A stretch of 64,000 bases of DNA, from contig NC_062248.1 of NCBI RefSeq assembly GCF_905475465.1, positions 12,214,001 through 12,278,000 of the forward strand. Reading direction: 5' to 3'. Position numbers and translations under genes: made by a program. This stretch comes from Pieris napi (lineage: Eukaryota > Arthropoda > Insecta > Lepidoptera > Pieridae). Below the pieces are notes generated by a model that worked only from the letters and a program-made list of their open reading frames with translations, made no database searches and was not told the origin of the DNA. Positions 11,234 to 22,750 of the stretch are shown here, piece by piece; position 1 is the first letter of the stretch, and the number at the start of each line of letters is the position of its first letter.

Positions 11234-11988
11234 GTAATTATATAACGACCCAAAAAATATAATTATTTTGTTATCGTTGTAAAGTTTAATAAAATTCAAT
11301 TTGCATATAAATAATTAAAATTGTAATAGAAATGTACTGAAACAATTAATCGTTTAATCGATTTTATGTTTCTATGATCTATATACTACTTATTGTTTTG
11401 TTGTGAAACAGATCATATTATTCGCAAACTAAAGGTGGTTCAATGTTTAAATATAAATAAAAAAAATGTAATTACTTAGATAACTTTCCATTTTAATTTA
11501 TATATAACTAGGAAAGCTTATCTTATGAAAAACTTCTATTTTTATCGGAAGAATCTAAAATAAAGTTATCCTGTTGGCGCGTTTAATAATTATGAGATTC
11601 GCTTGAAGATGATGTTAGATAAAGGCCATATTATATATCTTAGAGTAAATAAAACCGTAGAGTTTGCTACGTGATATTTTGTGTCTTTCTTCAAGAGTTA
11701 AGGGCCAAGATTTTGGCCAACAAGTAGTAGTTTTAGCGTTATCCCAGTCGCTGATAAGGCACCAAAACACGACCAGAAATTTGTAACTGAGTTCCTTTGT
11801 TCACAACAAAAGCTGTTCAATAAATCCTAATTGTAATTAGATATTTAAATGATTATAGATTATGTAATGGACTACTCTGTGTATGGCTGTGTAACAAAAG
11901 CATTTAGGAGTTACGGAGCTTATTTCCTCACTCTGATCTATATTCTAACATGAAAAGTAAAAGTAAATAAAATGTTTATCGATTTTAG

Positions 11989-12172
11989 CGGCCGTAGTGA
12001 TAGCTTTCTTCGTGTGCTGGGCCCCATTCCACTTACAGCGTCTGTTCTTCATCTACGGCAGCAGCGAGGCGCAATACCACACTGTTAACGAATATCTATT
12101 CCTGGTTGCTGGAGTATTCTACTACATATCTGCTACTGTCAACCCTATTCTCTACAATATTATGAGTCATAG
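11989..12172 (+). CDS. Neuropeptide GPCR copy 1, TM6-TM7 exon (CAPA/pyrokinin receptor-like)
   Basis: Exon flanked by GATTTTAG and GTATGT, 60 full codons. It carries the TM6 motif CWAPF followed by HLQRLFF, an extracellular loop with HTVNEYLF, and TM7 with SATVNPILY (the NPxxY motif), ending IMSHR. This combination is characteristic of insect CAPA/pyrokinin receptors, relatives of vertebrate neuromedin-U receptors, which are Gq-coupled receptors of the plasma membrane. The next exon of copy 2 (16589, RYRIAFKETL) has no clear counterpart downstream of copy 1, so the 3' end appears altered. A possible alternative tail at about 12755-13018 (open, Ser/Arg-rich) is weak. Receptor class is fairly sure; the exact ligand is inferred. 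Confidence 0.75.
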
Positions 12173-14580
12173 GTATGTGCTCTATTTTAAATCTTAACAA
12201 GCAGAGTGAGGGTTGGCATCGGAACATTTAAATCTGAAAATTGTTAAAGTCATGAACTCTCAAAGGCTGTTGGATAGCAAGTTACTATTTATGTGTTTTT
12301 GACAGGTTTTCGAACCCTTTTGTAAGAATAAATAAAAAACATTTATTTATTTGTCACTGCAACGGGCTAAGTCAATTATTTATTGCTTTATGTCCCTTTA
12401 TCAGTATCTTAATCAGAATATTAAGAAATTTATATTTAATCTAAAGTTTACAAACAATTAATTAATATCAAGTTTGTTCGATTGACTCCAGAGAATGATT
12501 AATGTTTTAGCATAACAGGGCTTCAAATTAATTTTCCACAATTTCATAATAATAGTTTAATTAATTGTTTATTGATGATTTTATACCATTATTATTCTTT
12601 GGAATAATTGGAAGATTACGTTTTCCAAACTTGATTTACTTATGTAATTTGTTTTCATTATAATAAAATCAAAATTACCTATTTTGTTATGATGTCCGCG
12701 ATTAAAAAATAAATAAATCAGGCACTAAAACCTTTTTAGGCATCAGATATCTGAATATTATAGTCAAGTAGGTGATCAGCCTCGCCAGCGACTTTTTGGG
12801 TCTAACCAGATCCATAGAACTACCTCGCAATCGAGTAGCCCGCGATATCGCAGCACACAACTCTCGAGGGGACTCTTTTGTATTGAAGAAGCGGGTCCGC
12901 GAAAAACCCTTTTCAACGCTATTCTAATTTTGTATTTAAATACTCAAACCGTAGCCCACTCGAAATGCACGATGCTGAATAGACCGATCTTGAACTCTGC
13001 TGGAGTTCGTATTCAATAGAAACGGCATTGTGACGTTATTAGTAAAGAAATATCTTGTTAGTCAGGTAATATTTTTAATGATAAACTGACCTCTAGGTAC
13101 CCAACTAGTTCGCGTGCGCTCCCATAGTCACGAGAGGAGATCTCGTACGGAGCGCCCGCGTCGCAATAGTTACTACGGGGCGGAGCCCTGCACACACGAC
13201 CGCAGGGACCGAGGTACCAACGGTGTCGGGAGGGCTAACGAGCACAAGAAGTATCGATTTGCTGATTGATTAATTTAAAACGTCGAAATCGAGACGATTA
13301 TATGGTATTTGTTTGTGTCTTATATTTACTACTTGTCTCAGATAAAGTATTTTCGAAGGTTTTATCTGAATTCATTTGGTTGTATTTCAAATAAAGCATA
13401 ATAACCTCATTTCACAAGATAAAGACCACTGAATGGCACATTTTAGCGGGAATATTCACCTTTGTCTGAAAGATGTTTTAAATTAATTAGATATATTTGA
13501 TAAGAATTAAACTAGTCATAGTTATATTAATAGTTATTTCAATATGTTAAAGTAAAATATTTATTTTTGCTATATGTTGTAAATTAATAGAAATGTAATG
13601 TTTATATTTTAACTAAAATAAAGAATCCATCAAATCTATAAGTATCTTGAAAAGTCACTTATTTAGTTATTTTTTACTTAAAGTATTTATTAGTTAGGAG
13701 CCTTTCTTCTTGTATAGTCTTTATTAAAAAAAAATCAGTAAACAAAAAAATGAATTTGAGATTGTATTAAGTATTTGTATGTTTTAATAATGTATTTATA
13801 ATAAATGTCTTTTGAATATCAGTTTTATAATCTACCACACCTCTCAATAAAAAATAAAACAAAATAATCTGCAATAATTTTTCATTTAACAACATTATAT
13901 TTAAAAATTATTATTTTGTTCCTACTTTTAAGTAAGTCATACTTTTATCGAAACGGAATGCATCAAATAGAAATACTTAACATAAATGCAAAAAAGAATT
14001 AAATAATACTAGTAAACTCATGGGTTGCGCAAGAAGGATATAATAATTGTAGCATAAATGATTTAAGCCCTGCCTCTATGCGGAAGAGTAAATTAATAAT
14101 ATGAGAACAAATGACAAAATATATGGTCGTCCCTAAAAAGTAGGTACGAAAGCGTAGTTTAATTACGCCTGCAAACTAATTGTAAACCTGAGAAAATACA
14201 GACATGCAATGAATTTAGCATAGTTATGTCGCGAGATAACTTTTAATGAATCCTCGAAAGCAGTGCGCAGCGACAGAACTTATGCGTGCTCTCGACTTCA
14301 GACGATTTGTCAGAGTTACCTGACCTTAAATAATACTTTTGATCCTACTATTTATGGACTAATTGGCTATTGGACCCAGAACCTACAACCACACCCAGCT
14401 GACCTTGTCGGGTTCAATCCAGGCAGCAACACACATAACTGTTCTGTTCCAAGAAGGATTGTCCCGTTACAAAATTATAAACTTCAAAGTCAAATCAGTT
14501 CAGGATGGGCAGTCCGAAAAAATAGCCTTGCCGCAGATTGCACGTTCTAGTCCATTCTGTTTAGTAAAACCCTGAGTTAG
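12173..14580. other. Downstream part of receptor duplication, copy 1, and flank
   Basis: 12173-12590 and about 12790-14000 align in patches with 16085-16560 and 16830-18600. A GC-richer stretch at about 12765-13260 is open in one frame to 13018 (RSTQLSRG region) but has no strong exon signals; its copy 2 counterpart (16830-17070) has stops. 14263-14580 has an open frame of 95 codons without a recognisable domain. No other gene is supported. Confidence 0.45.
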
Positions 14581-14584
14581 TGGA

Positions 14585-15010
14585 GATTAAAAATGTGTCC
14601 GCTTTTTGCAACGCATATTGTTGCAGATTATAAAGAAACATAGGATCCAGCCGATTCTACGACCGCGAAGTTGTAGTGTAGTAGACGATCGATATACGAT
14701 GGACATATTTCTAGCAAAGTTAATTAATACAAGTGCCAAATAAAACGCACTTGCACGCCATCCGTCCTCTGCCCTATTTTTGTGGACCTCATAGTCATTT
14801 TTATTATTGAAACTGGAAGTCAATCCATATTGAAACAATCCTTTGACACTTGTTCCTACGAATGCTGTTCGATTTCATAGTCGGTTCAGGTTCGTTTTCG
14901 TACGTTCATTATTATTTAATTTTGAACAAAATTTAACTTAACTCAATAGCGTAACTATAATAATGATCTAATAATCTAGTCTCAAATTGTCTCCAGGGAA
15001 ACAATCGCAA
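14585..15010 (+). repeat. Upstream block of receptor duplication, copy 2
   Basis: Counterpart of 8819-9285. It runs into the loop-3 exon without the 1.8-kb segment of copy 1. The join occurs at a short shared GAAAC string, consistent with a deletion in copy 2 or an insertion in copy 1. Confidence 0.65.
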
Positions 15011-15017
15011 CCCACAG

Positions 15018-15118
15018 CCACAATCCTGGCTGCCCTGGAACTTTAAATGGAGTATATGGAAGCATTCACGGCGAAGCGAGGCAGGCACAGTCGAGGAAGA
15101 ACATAATTCAAATGCTTG
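15018..15118 (+). pseudogene. Neuropeptide GPCR copy 2, third intracellular loop exon
   Basis: Homologous to 11121-11233 and open, ending RQAQSRKNIIQML with the GTAATT donor kept. The copy 1 acceptor (TTGCAG) is replaced by CGCAAC. The nearest AG is at 15016-15017 and would keep phase, but it lacks a pyrimidine tract, so splicing may be impaired. An Arg just before TM6 is Gln here. Confidence 0.6.
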
Positions 15119-15900
15119 GTAATTAATTGTATAACGACAAAAAAATATAATTATTTTCTTATCGTCTAATAACAAAATGTAATTTGCATATTATTAATTA
15201 AACATTTAAATGGAAATGTACCAAAACAAATAACCGATTAATCGATTTCATGTTTCTATAATCTAAATACTACTTATTTTTTTGTTATATAGATCATATT
15301 CTTCGCAAACTGAAGGTTGCGAATTGTTTAATCAGTAAAATAAATTAAATTACTAACATAATGTTCCACTCTGATTTAAATATAACTACGAAAGCTCATC
15401 TTATGTAGGATCTCCATTTTTATCTAAATAATATAAAATAAAGCTATCCTGTTGGTGCGTTTAATATTTATGACATTTGCTTGAAGATGATCTTAGATAA
15501 AGGCCGTATTATATATCTTAAAACAAATAAAACCGTAGAGTCTACTACGTGGTATTTTTTACAACTTTTGTCCATCTTCAAGAGTTAAAAGTCAAAAATC
15601 ATATTTTATTCATAATAGCACAATGTACACGTCTTATGAACGTCAAAAAAGAAGTATACATTAAATGCTTCTAATTTTACATTTATTGCCTATATTTGGG
15701 TTTGACCAGACATTCGTAACTGCGTTCCTTTGTTGATTACACAACGATTTCGTCTGTCCGATAAATCCTAATTGTAATTAGATATTTAAATGATTATAGA
15801 TTATGTAATGGACTAGTCTGAGTATGGCTGAATGACAAAAGCATTTAGGAGTTACGAATCTTATTTCCTTATTCTGTATTATATGGTTTATCGAATTTAG

Positions 15901-16084
15901 CGGCCGTAGTGATAGCATTTTGCGTGTGTTTGGCCCCATTCCACTTCCAGCGTTTTTTCTTTATCTCTGGCAGCAGCGCGGCGCACTACCACACTGTTAA
16001 CGAGCATCTATTCCTGGCTGCTGGAGTATTCTACTACATATCTGCTACGGTCAACCCTATTCTCTACAATATTATGAGTCATAG
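15901..16084 (+). pseudogene. Neuropeptide GPCR copy 2, TM6-TM7 exon with altered CWxP motif
   Basis: Same 184-bp exon as copy 1, with GAATTTAG before and GTATGT after, still fully open. The TM6 motif reads CLAPF instead of CWAPF, so the rotamer-switch Trp (position 6.48 in class A numbering) is Leu. NPILY in TM7 is kept. Further changes (HLQRLFF to HFQRFFF, EAQ to AAH) cluster near the extracellular half. With the frameshifted tail exon at 16589 and the weak acceptor upstream, the copy is probably a decaying duplicate, though this exon alone still looks constrained. Confidence 0.7.
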
Positions 16085-16588
16085 GTATGTACTCTATTTT
16101 AAATCTTGCCTAATACAAGCAAGGTGTGGGTTGGTGTCGGAACATTTAATTCTGATAATTATTAAAGTCGTGAACTCTCAAAGGCTGTTGGATAGGAAGT
16201 TACTATTTATGTGTTTTGACAGGTTTTCGAACCCGATTCCTTTTGTACAAATAAATAAAAAAAAACAGAAATATATATTTGTCACTGCAACGGGCTGGCC
16301 ACATCAGTAATTGATTGAACAATTATTTTTGATGCTTAATGTACCTTTATCAGTATCTCAATCATATTTTTTTTATTTATTATAAAGTTAACCAACAATT
16401 AATTAATATCAAGTTTGTTCGATGGACTCCAGAGAATTATTAATGTTTTAGCATGACAGCTTCAAATTAATTCCCCACAATTTCATAATAATATTTTAAT
16501 TACTCGTTTCTGATGACTTAATACCATTATAAGTGTTTGAATGGGAAGAAATAGGTTCTCAATTCCTCTTTAATAACTAACTTTTCAG

Positions 16589-16700
16589 ATATCGGATTGC
16601 GTTTAAAGAGACTCTGTTGTCGCCGTTATAGAGACACCTCCAGTGACCGTGAGACATCAAACTTCGGAAAGTGCAATAATTTTCGTTATTTGTATTGACA
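16589..16700 (+). pseudogene. Neuropeptide GPCR copy 2, C-terminal tail exon with frameshift
   Basis: After CTTTTCAG the exon completes the Arg of MSHR and reads YRIAFKETL, the standard start of the cytoplasmic tail in this receptor family. It then hits TAG within five codons. In the neighbouring frame the sequence stays open with a Cys-Arg-Arg and Ser/Thr-rich segment (DTSSDRETSNFG) to a later TGA near 16699. One extra base around 16615-16620 explains the shift. Copy 1 has no equivalent exon at the matching place. Confidence 0.65.
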
Positions 16701-17920
16701 TCTTTCACTAACAAATCTTTTTTATTCCTTCAAACATCACACATGTCAAAATAAGGAAAATCAAGAACTGATAATATGTTAAAAAAAGGATATACCTGTG
16801 CGACAATAACATGAGAACTTAATAAGGCGCAACGCTAACCAGATCCATTAAACTTTCTCACAATCGTTGCCCGCGACATCGCTGCACACAACTCATGAAG
16901 GGACTCTTTGTATTGAAGAAGTAGCAGGGTCCGCGAAAAACGTCGTCTTTTCAACTTTTTATACTATACTCAAATAATTGTAGACCACTCGAAATGCTAG
17001 ACACACACACGACCGCTGCAAGGACCGAAGATCCAACGGTGTCCGGAGGGCTTACGAGCACAAGTACCGATTTTCTGATTAATTCATTAAAAAGGTCGAT
17101 ATTTAGACAATAATTATATTGTATTTGTTTCTGTTATTTTTACTACTTGTCTCAGCGATATAGTATTTTCATAGATTTTACTTGAATTAATATGGTATAT
17201 ATTAAGAAACAATATCAACCAAAAAAAGCATAAAAACCTCAATTCACAAGATAAAGACTACTGTAAGATGATTTAAATTAATTAGATGTATTTGATAAGA
17301 ATTGAACTAGTCATGATTATAGCGTGCGCGAGCGAGATGGGAATAAGACAATCTACAAGTAAAAAGTATCAAAAAGTATAAATCTACAAGTATCTACAAA
17401 AAATAGAATATGCGTGAAGTTAGCAGCTATGCCAAGAATTTTGAATGACCATAATGACATTTACCTTTTAAACAAATATAGGAGTTTTAATTATTTTTTC
17501 AAAGAAATTTAGCAATGCTTTTTGAATTATAATCAGAAGTGATTTAAATTGAATATTTAAATCAATACTAATTAATATTAGAAAATATTTGTGAAAAAAC
17601 TGTGCTCATCAACCTTCCTAAGTACTTCAATACAATTGAGGTTAACTATCCGTATGTATTATTATTATCGAGTATTATTGTTGAGTTAAACTGAAACATG
17701 AACGGTTATTCATTGCTTTTGTTTATTGCGTTTGTTACAGTAACTTTTTAGAAATATTCTACGACTCTATATATCAATAATTGAAATTCTGATGAAGACA
17801 TTGGAGTCACTTAAAAATAAATACCTAGTATAATGAAATAAAAATGTTTTAAAGATAAATAGCGTTTAATTTGTTTAAATAACTTAATTGTTAAAACAAC
17901 CTAAGTTAAGAACTATCAAA
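16701..17920. other. Non-coding downstream part of receptor copy 2
   Basis: Patchily similar to 12790-13560 (for example GGGTCCGCGAAAAAC and GGTGTC with GGAGGGCT), otherwise AT-rich. No gene is recognised. Confidence 0.4.
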
Positions 17921-17921
17921 C

Positions 17922-18116
17922 TTAAAAGTTTTCATCAATAAAAATGGCTCTCACTGCTGCTCCACGCAGTGTATTTTGAGATGAGGGCACTGTTGGTAGT
18001 GAGGGAAGGGTCTCTTCATCATCATCAGAGATAGGTTCCTCTTTTAAATCAATGGCTATATTGTGCAATACTGCCAAAGCTACAACATACATCTTAGGGT
18101 TTGGTAGAGATGTTCT
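17922..18116 (-). pseudogene. PIF/Harbinger transposase, C-terminal exon remnant
   Basis: Minus-strand frame of about 64 codons after a TTTAG acceptor, beginning TSLPNPKMYVVALAVLHNIA and ending VRAIFIDENF and TAA. The ALAVLHNIA segment and the acidic tail after it are typical of the C-terminus of HARBI1-like DDE transposases. The catalytic core is absent. It adjoins a terminal repeat (18120-18355) shared with the MITE at 27.58-27.95 kb, so this is the end of a larger Harbinger element that could have mobilised those MITEs. Confidence 0.7.
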
Positions 18117-18119
18117 AAA

Positions 18120-18355
18120 TATATAATAATATATACTTCTTACTTAATATAATTTATGTTACACTTAATGTAAAAGAATAATAATAAATATTTATTTAAT
18201 TTTCAAATGTAAACTGAACTTTATTGACTATAATGACTCCTTTTCCAGACTTTGATTATTTTATTGTAATTAATTATTTGCATGCAATCAAAAACTATTT
18301 TTTCATAATACCAAAGAAGTATAACTTCTTACGCGCGTACATAAGTACACGCACC
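18120..18355 (+). repeat. Harbinger-type terminal segment
   Basis: Matches 27722-27945 (TTTATGTTACACTTAATGTA through GTATAACTTCTTACGCGCGT). It ends in the inverted motif also seen at 9567. Together with 17922-18116 it outlines the 3' end of a decayed PIF/Harbinger element. Confidence 0.65.
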
Positions 18356-18654
18356 CGTTTTTTTTACTTAAAGTATTTATTAGCTAGGAGCATTTATCTT
18401 GTATAGTATTTATGAACAAATAAAATTATGTAGAAAATTTTAAAGGCATTCTTTAAAATTCAAATTTGAGATTGTATTAAGTATATGTATTAATAATTTC
18501 TATATAATAAATGTCTTTTTACGGCAGTTTTATATTCTTTCACACCTAATTTGCAATAATTATTAACTATTAACATTTCATGTCATATTAAAATAATAAT
18601 TGCACAAATATATAATAAACTTATAAATTCATGGACACTCATTATTCAAGACTG

Positions 18655-18745
18655 AGTTTTTTATACCTAATAGGAGGCAAACGGACAGGCGGCTCACCTG
18701 ATGTTAAGTGATACCGTCGCCCATTTTTAGTTCCAAGCAAGGCCA
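18655..18745 (-). repeat. LINE-A-type 3' tail fragment
   Basis: Contains AATAGGAGGCAAACGGACAG and GATGTTAAGTGATACC, the 3' end of LINE-A (33.77 kb). Related tails lie at 3464, 27955 and 57180. All are 5'-truncated insertions. Confidence 0.6.
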
Positions 18746-19948
18746 AAACCTATATTAATCTTTAAGATTACAAATCAACTTACATTATAAAATTATACCT
18801 ACTATTATCACAATCAGTCTACTGAAAAATAGAAATTAGTATTTAAAATTCACAATAATTCCAAACATACTGTCGTATGGGAATTTTTTATATGTTTTAT
18901 GTATATTTTTAACATCATTATTATAATTACAAACAACTTTGAATCTCTAATAATACATCTTCTCTACAATATTCTAGAGTACAATTGCGTTGGTGCAGTG
19001 CGATACAACTTCTTTCTTATTATTCACTAAATTCCGTAGTTTTCTTAAAAAAAAAGGTGATTTACAAGTATTACCTACCTTATAACCTTGCAGCAAAGTT
19101 AACTTGACTAAGATTCAAACTTTACTAAAAATAGTTTATTTTGGTAAATAAAAAGCTATTCTCGCCGTAATTTCTTGTCTAAGTACATCTCTGAGCAGTA
19201 TTTCATCAGAATCATAATATGTAATAATTTGAATAGTTCGATCAGTGGTTTAGGTTTTAAGAACTTAAACAAATAGAATAGTAGTTTTTTAAATAATTAT
19301 TCCAGTTTCTTTTTATAATACCAACTGTTTGATCATGGAAAATATAATACAATATGACTGTGTCATATTCTGTGTCTTTGAGACGCCCATCGTCAATGAT
19401 ACTTCTGATGTAATACATAGATAAACAATAAACATGTATAAACATTTCTTTTCATCTTTCTTTTAATCCTCTTTTTTTGAATTAGTAAAGTAACTAAATT
19501 TCACCGAATAATGGAAAACGATAACCTTATCAAAATTAATTACTACGAAGCAATTAGCATAAAAAGTACTTATTCTAACCAATTTATTGTTATTTGACAT
19601 TGAAACTATGACGTCAACGTTTTCTAATTAAGAATTTGCATATTTCATAAAACGTGGATATGCCACGTGTGAGTTTAATTAAAATTAATAACAATATAAT
19701 AAAGCCAAATTCAGATAATACAGTAATTTAATATATGTATTTAAAAAATTATATGTCAACGCTTTAGTTTTCAAATAAAAGTTGAAAAACTATTTTTGTG
19801 TCTGATTTTTCCACTTTTTCACTATCACTTTTTAATTTTTGACAACTATTTTGTACACCATTGCGTAAATCTTTTTCTCGCACATTTAACGACATATTGA
19901 ATTACATACATACACTTGAATTAAATCTATTTTTAGCAATTTTTGAAT
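18746..19948. other. AT-rich sequence with a duplicated block
   Basis: 18925-19220 is similar to 5600-5870, with a roughly 80-bp insertion starting at TTTTCTTAAAA. The rest shows no coding or repeat signal that I recognise. Confidence 0.45.
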
Positions 19949-20284
19949 TCAGGGCACAATCGATTCGTGTATGTAATGTGTGTAACTCTCAACCGCTGTG
20001 TTAAAATTATATGTTAAAATCTTTAGTAATGATTTTAAGTCATTACCAAACTTTTCCTGTACGATAAAATTTTTGGAGACGTTACCTAGCTTGTACATCG
20101 CTTTTGTTCCACACACGATACCCGCGGAAATAACAATGTTACCAATTATTCTTGATGTTCTCAATATACCTACTATATAGTAACAAATTTTACTGAATGT
20201 AAAAAAAAATAAGCAAATGTTGAAGGATGAAATAATAGAGGAGTCCTCAAGCAAATAAAACAGTCCTGTGTTGCTCATTCCCAA
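19949..20284 (-). CDS. Uncharacterised 111-codon open frame with a hydrophobic segment
   Basis: The frame begins within a stretch preceded by TTTTACCTTCAG, an acceptable splice acceptor, so it could be a terminal exon; no ATG is needed at 20284, where the codon is TTG, and the first ATG is at 20278. The product has a hydrophobic run (residues about 20-60, with CLFFFTF and IGNIVISAGIVCG) and ends HYIHESIVP and TGA. I do not recognise a family. It might be part of a membrane protein or a chance frame in AT-rich DNA. Confidence 0.3.
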   Translation of the reverse strand: MGMSNTGLFYLLEDSSIISSFNICLFFFTFSKICYYIVGILRTSRIIGNIVISAGIVCGTKAMYKLGNVSKNFIVQEKFGNDLKSLLKILTYNFNTAVESYTHYIHESIVP

Positions 20285-21535
20285 AAAGTCTGAAGGTAAA
20301 AAGTAGCGTTCAGTAGTAGGTAGACTATAGAAAACTCATTGAGTTATTGTTATCGTATGTAATAGTTGATGATAAGTTCCCACTATCTAACATCACCGAC
20401 ATCCATACATATTAATATATGAGCAGAACAAATCGAGACGTTGAAGAGTGGTAGCCATGAAACACATACCTTCAGATTCTATATTCATCGTGTAACCACC
20501 CGAAACGGTAGTAGTAATAAAATCATCTTATTTAGAACTTCTTTATTTTTTTTTTTTATTACTGTCGTTTATGCAAGTTGTGACAAACCAGGCAGTATCT
20601 TGGACGTGCCTATAATTACACAACGCAACAGGCTGAGCTATTGTGATTCACATATTATATTACTAGGCCTTAAATAAATATTATATATACACTATAATAT
20701 TAAATAATACATTTGTTTAATTTGAGAACAGTGAAATATTTTTTAAGAACTTTATAAGAATTTTTTACAAAACATTTATTATTTCTTGCATTTGCTATAA
20801 TAATCTCAACTCTAACCCTTATTAAACGAAACGATCACGAAACGGACAAATATCTAAGGCCCAGACTGAGAGTAGTGCCCCTAGCCTTTTTAAAGATACC
20901 CTGTACAACTACTACTGCTTAATAAGACGACAGAAATGCAAAACAAGCTAGAACTTGTAAACAATATCGAATTGCGATATGGGAATATTCAAAGCACAAA
21001 TGAGTTGTCAGTTACACTACTTCGGTGGAATCACTGACCTCATCATTTGGAATTTCGTTTTAGTTTCGCAATCGGTTTGTTTTCCTACTGCTGAGGTGGT
21101 GTTCGTGGTGGTTTGGTGATTTACAGTTTGATCAATGAACTTAAATCTGAAACATTTGTTAACTTTTAATATTTATTAAATTAAATTCTAAACATTTTAT
21201 ATGAAACATATTCGTTAGAATCTTGCTATAAGTGTGCATGTGCAATAGTTGCTCATTTAACTCGTTCGGTTGTTTACGAATTGTTACGAATTGACTCGAA
21301 CATCTCCCCGAATTGGCCATCCGACTCGAGTCGGAGTAGGAAATAGATTATAAAAGAGGTTGTGACACCCTACTGTACTACCCTAATAACTATATCAACT
21401 AGCTCTTACACATTATACAGGTAACCTTTAATACATGGTCAATATCTATATCTAATCCATATAACATGGAACCTACAAAATATTTCAGTAAAATAATAAT
21501 TAACAGTCAATCAGCAAATGATTATACATACCTTA
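20285..21535. other. Intergenic, one candidate terminal exon
   Basis: Mostly AT-rich sequence without recognisable genes. 20441-20677 has a 78-codon plus-strand frame containing a hydrophobic run that looks accidental. The minus-strand candidate exon at 21017-21146 is listed separately. Confidence 0.4.
21017..21146 (-). CDS. Candidate terminal exon of an unknown gene
   Basis: After TGTTTCAG on the minus strand, a frame of 43 codons starts FKFIDQTVNH, passes a Thr-rich stretch and ends RSVIPPK then TAG. The acceptor and the non-low-complexity content are the only support. No homologue is recognised and no upstream exon was found. Confidence 0.25.
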
Positions 21536-21830
21536 ATATTACAATAATAGTTCTATTTTTTTTAATAATATTTGCAAGTTGAGTTCTACTCAAATAGTTT
21601 TCGCTTTGGAAATTCCATAGCAATATCTTGAATATTGGTGTGAGTATAATATACCAATACTAAGTCTAACTTTATTCTAACAACAAAAATGTCGGTGCAG
21701 TGACACTTCACATACATACAAACTCGTGACCGCATGTGACGTCCCAGTTCATGTCCGGTTATGGTTCTCTTGCAAAAATTCCCTGTACGCCTTATAAGCC
21801 TGTACATTTTCCCATTTTGAGAGTCCTACC
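21536..21830. repeat. Interspersed repeat shared with 49150-49500
   Basis: Shared landmarks are GGTTCTATTTTTT-like DNA, CTTTGGAAATTCC, TAAGTCTAACTTTATTC, AAAAATGTCGGT and CATGTCCGG. The 49-kb copy abuts a mariner remnant. Non-coding as far as I can tell. Confidence 0.6.
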
Positions 21831-21994
21831 AACAATCGATCGAAGGTATTTCCTCAAAAGACTTTATTGGTCTCTGAGGCAAATGAGGAGCTACACAGAA
21901 AAAGGTTCAAATTATATGAAATGATTGATGAAAAGCAATATAACACTAGTGTGGAATTTAGGGAATATGTCTTATAATTTTTGTACGAAAATGC

Positions 21995-22490
21995 GGAATG
22001 TTTCTTGCCAGTTCTTTTTTGCCCGCTCTACGTAAATTTACAATTAATTTAACTTCTTTTTTGACGTTCATAACTTTACTTGTTTACCTATATGAATAAA
22101 GTTATTGAGTTTGAGTTTGAATCGTTACTCAATTTCGAGAAACGAAAAAAAGTTAATTTAGATCTTTTTTATATTATGTCCTGTACTATTATTTTAATTT
22201 CTTGTTTGAAAACTATAGTATTAGTGTTAAAATATGGCTTATATAGCAATAAAGCCTTTTATAAATTTGAGGAATACTTAAATGATACTAATCCTTGGGA
22301 TTGATTTGCTCCAGTTCAAACAATTTGTATGACAATACACAGACAGTTCTTCTTACCCGCTCTACGCCCTTGACTTTCGAACTGGTAGTAAATGTAAATT
22401 TACAATTAATTTAACTTCTTTCTGACAATTCATAAGTGTACTTGTTTACCTACATGAATAAAGATATTGTGAGTTTGCGTTTGAAAACAC
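21995..22490 (+). repeat. Two interspersed LINE-like tails
   Basis: Copies of the repeat at 7990-8215, at about 21995-22125 and 22299-22490. The second interrupts the upstream region shared between protease P2 and P6 (22140-22790 versus 62310-62700), so it inserted after that duplication. Confidence 0.6.
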
Positions 22491-22739
22491 TATCATATTG
22501 CTAGGACGCTTCGTACCCAAACATCATTCATTCCGAGCAATTATTCTAACCTTTATTTCAACAAAATCATATTTTACTAATTTTTATATGTATATAAAAT
22601 TTATATATGATAATAATTAAGTCACCAGTTTGTCAGTCGATAACAAAAAGAAATTAAAAATTAATTGTAGTTTTTTTGGTATTTGCCATTAAAGGACATG
22701 AATTTTTAATAATTTATTCATGAAATAGATAACATTTCG

Positions 22740-22750
22740 TATATAAAAAG
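22740..22750 (+). promoter_or_regulatory. TATA box of protease P2
   Basis: TATATAAAAAG ends 42 bases upstream of the first ATG. The same TATA box with the same spacing to ATG is present at P6 (62346-62356, minus strand) in otherwise related upstream sequence, which supports a real core promoter. Confidence 0.7.

Noticed and set aside
12755..13018. C-terminal tail exon of receptor copy 1
   Set aside because: The frame is open and Ser/Arg-rich but has a weak acceptor, and its copy 2 counterpart is full of stops; support is too thin to call.
14405..14440. B-box-like GGGTTCAATCC suggesting a tRNA or SINE
   Set aside because: No A box or cloverleaf can be formed with the flanking sequence, and no second copy was noticed.
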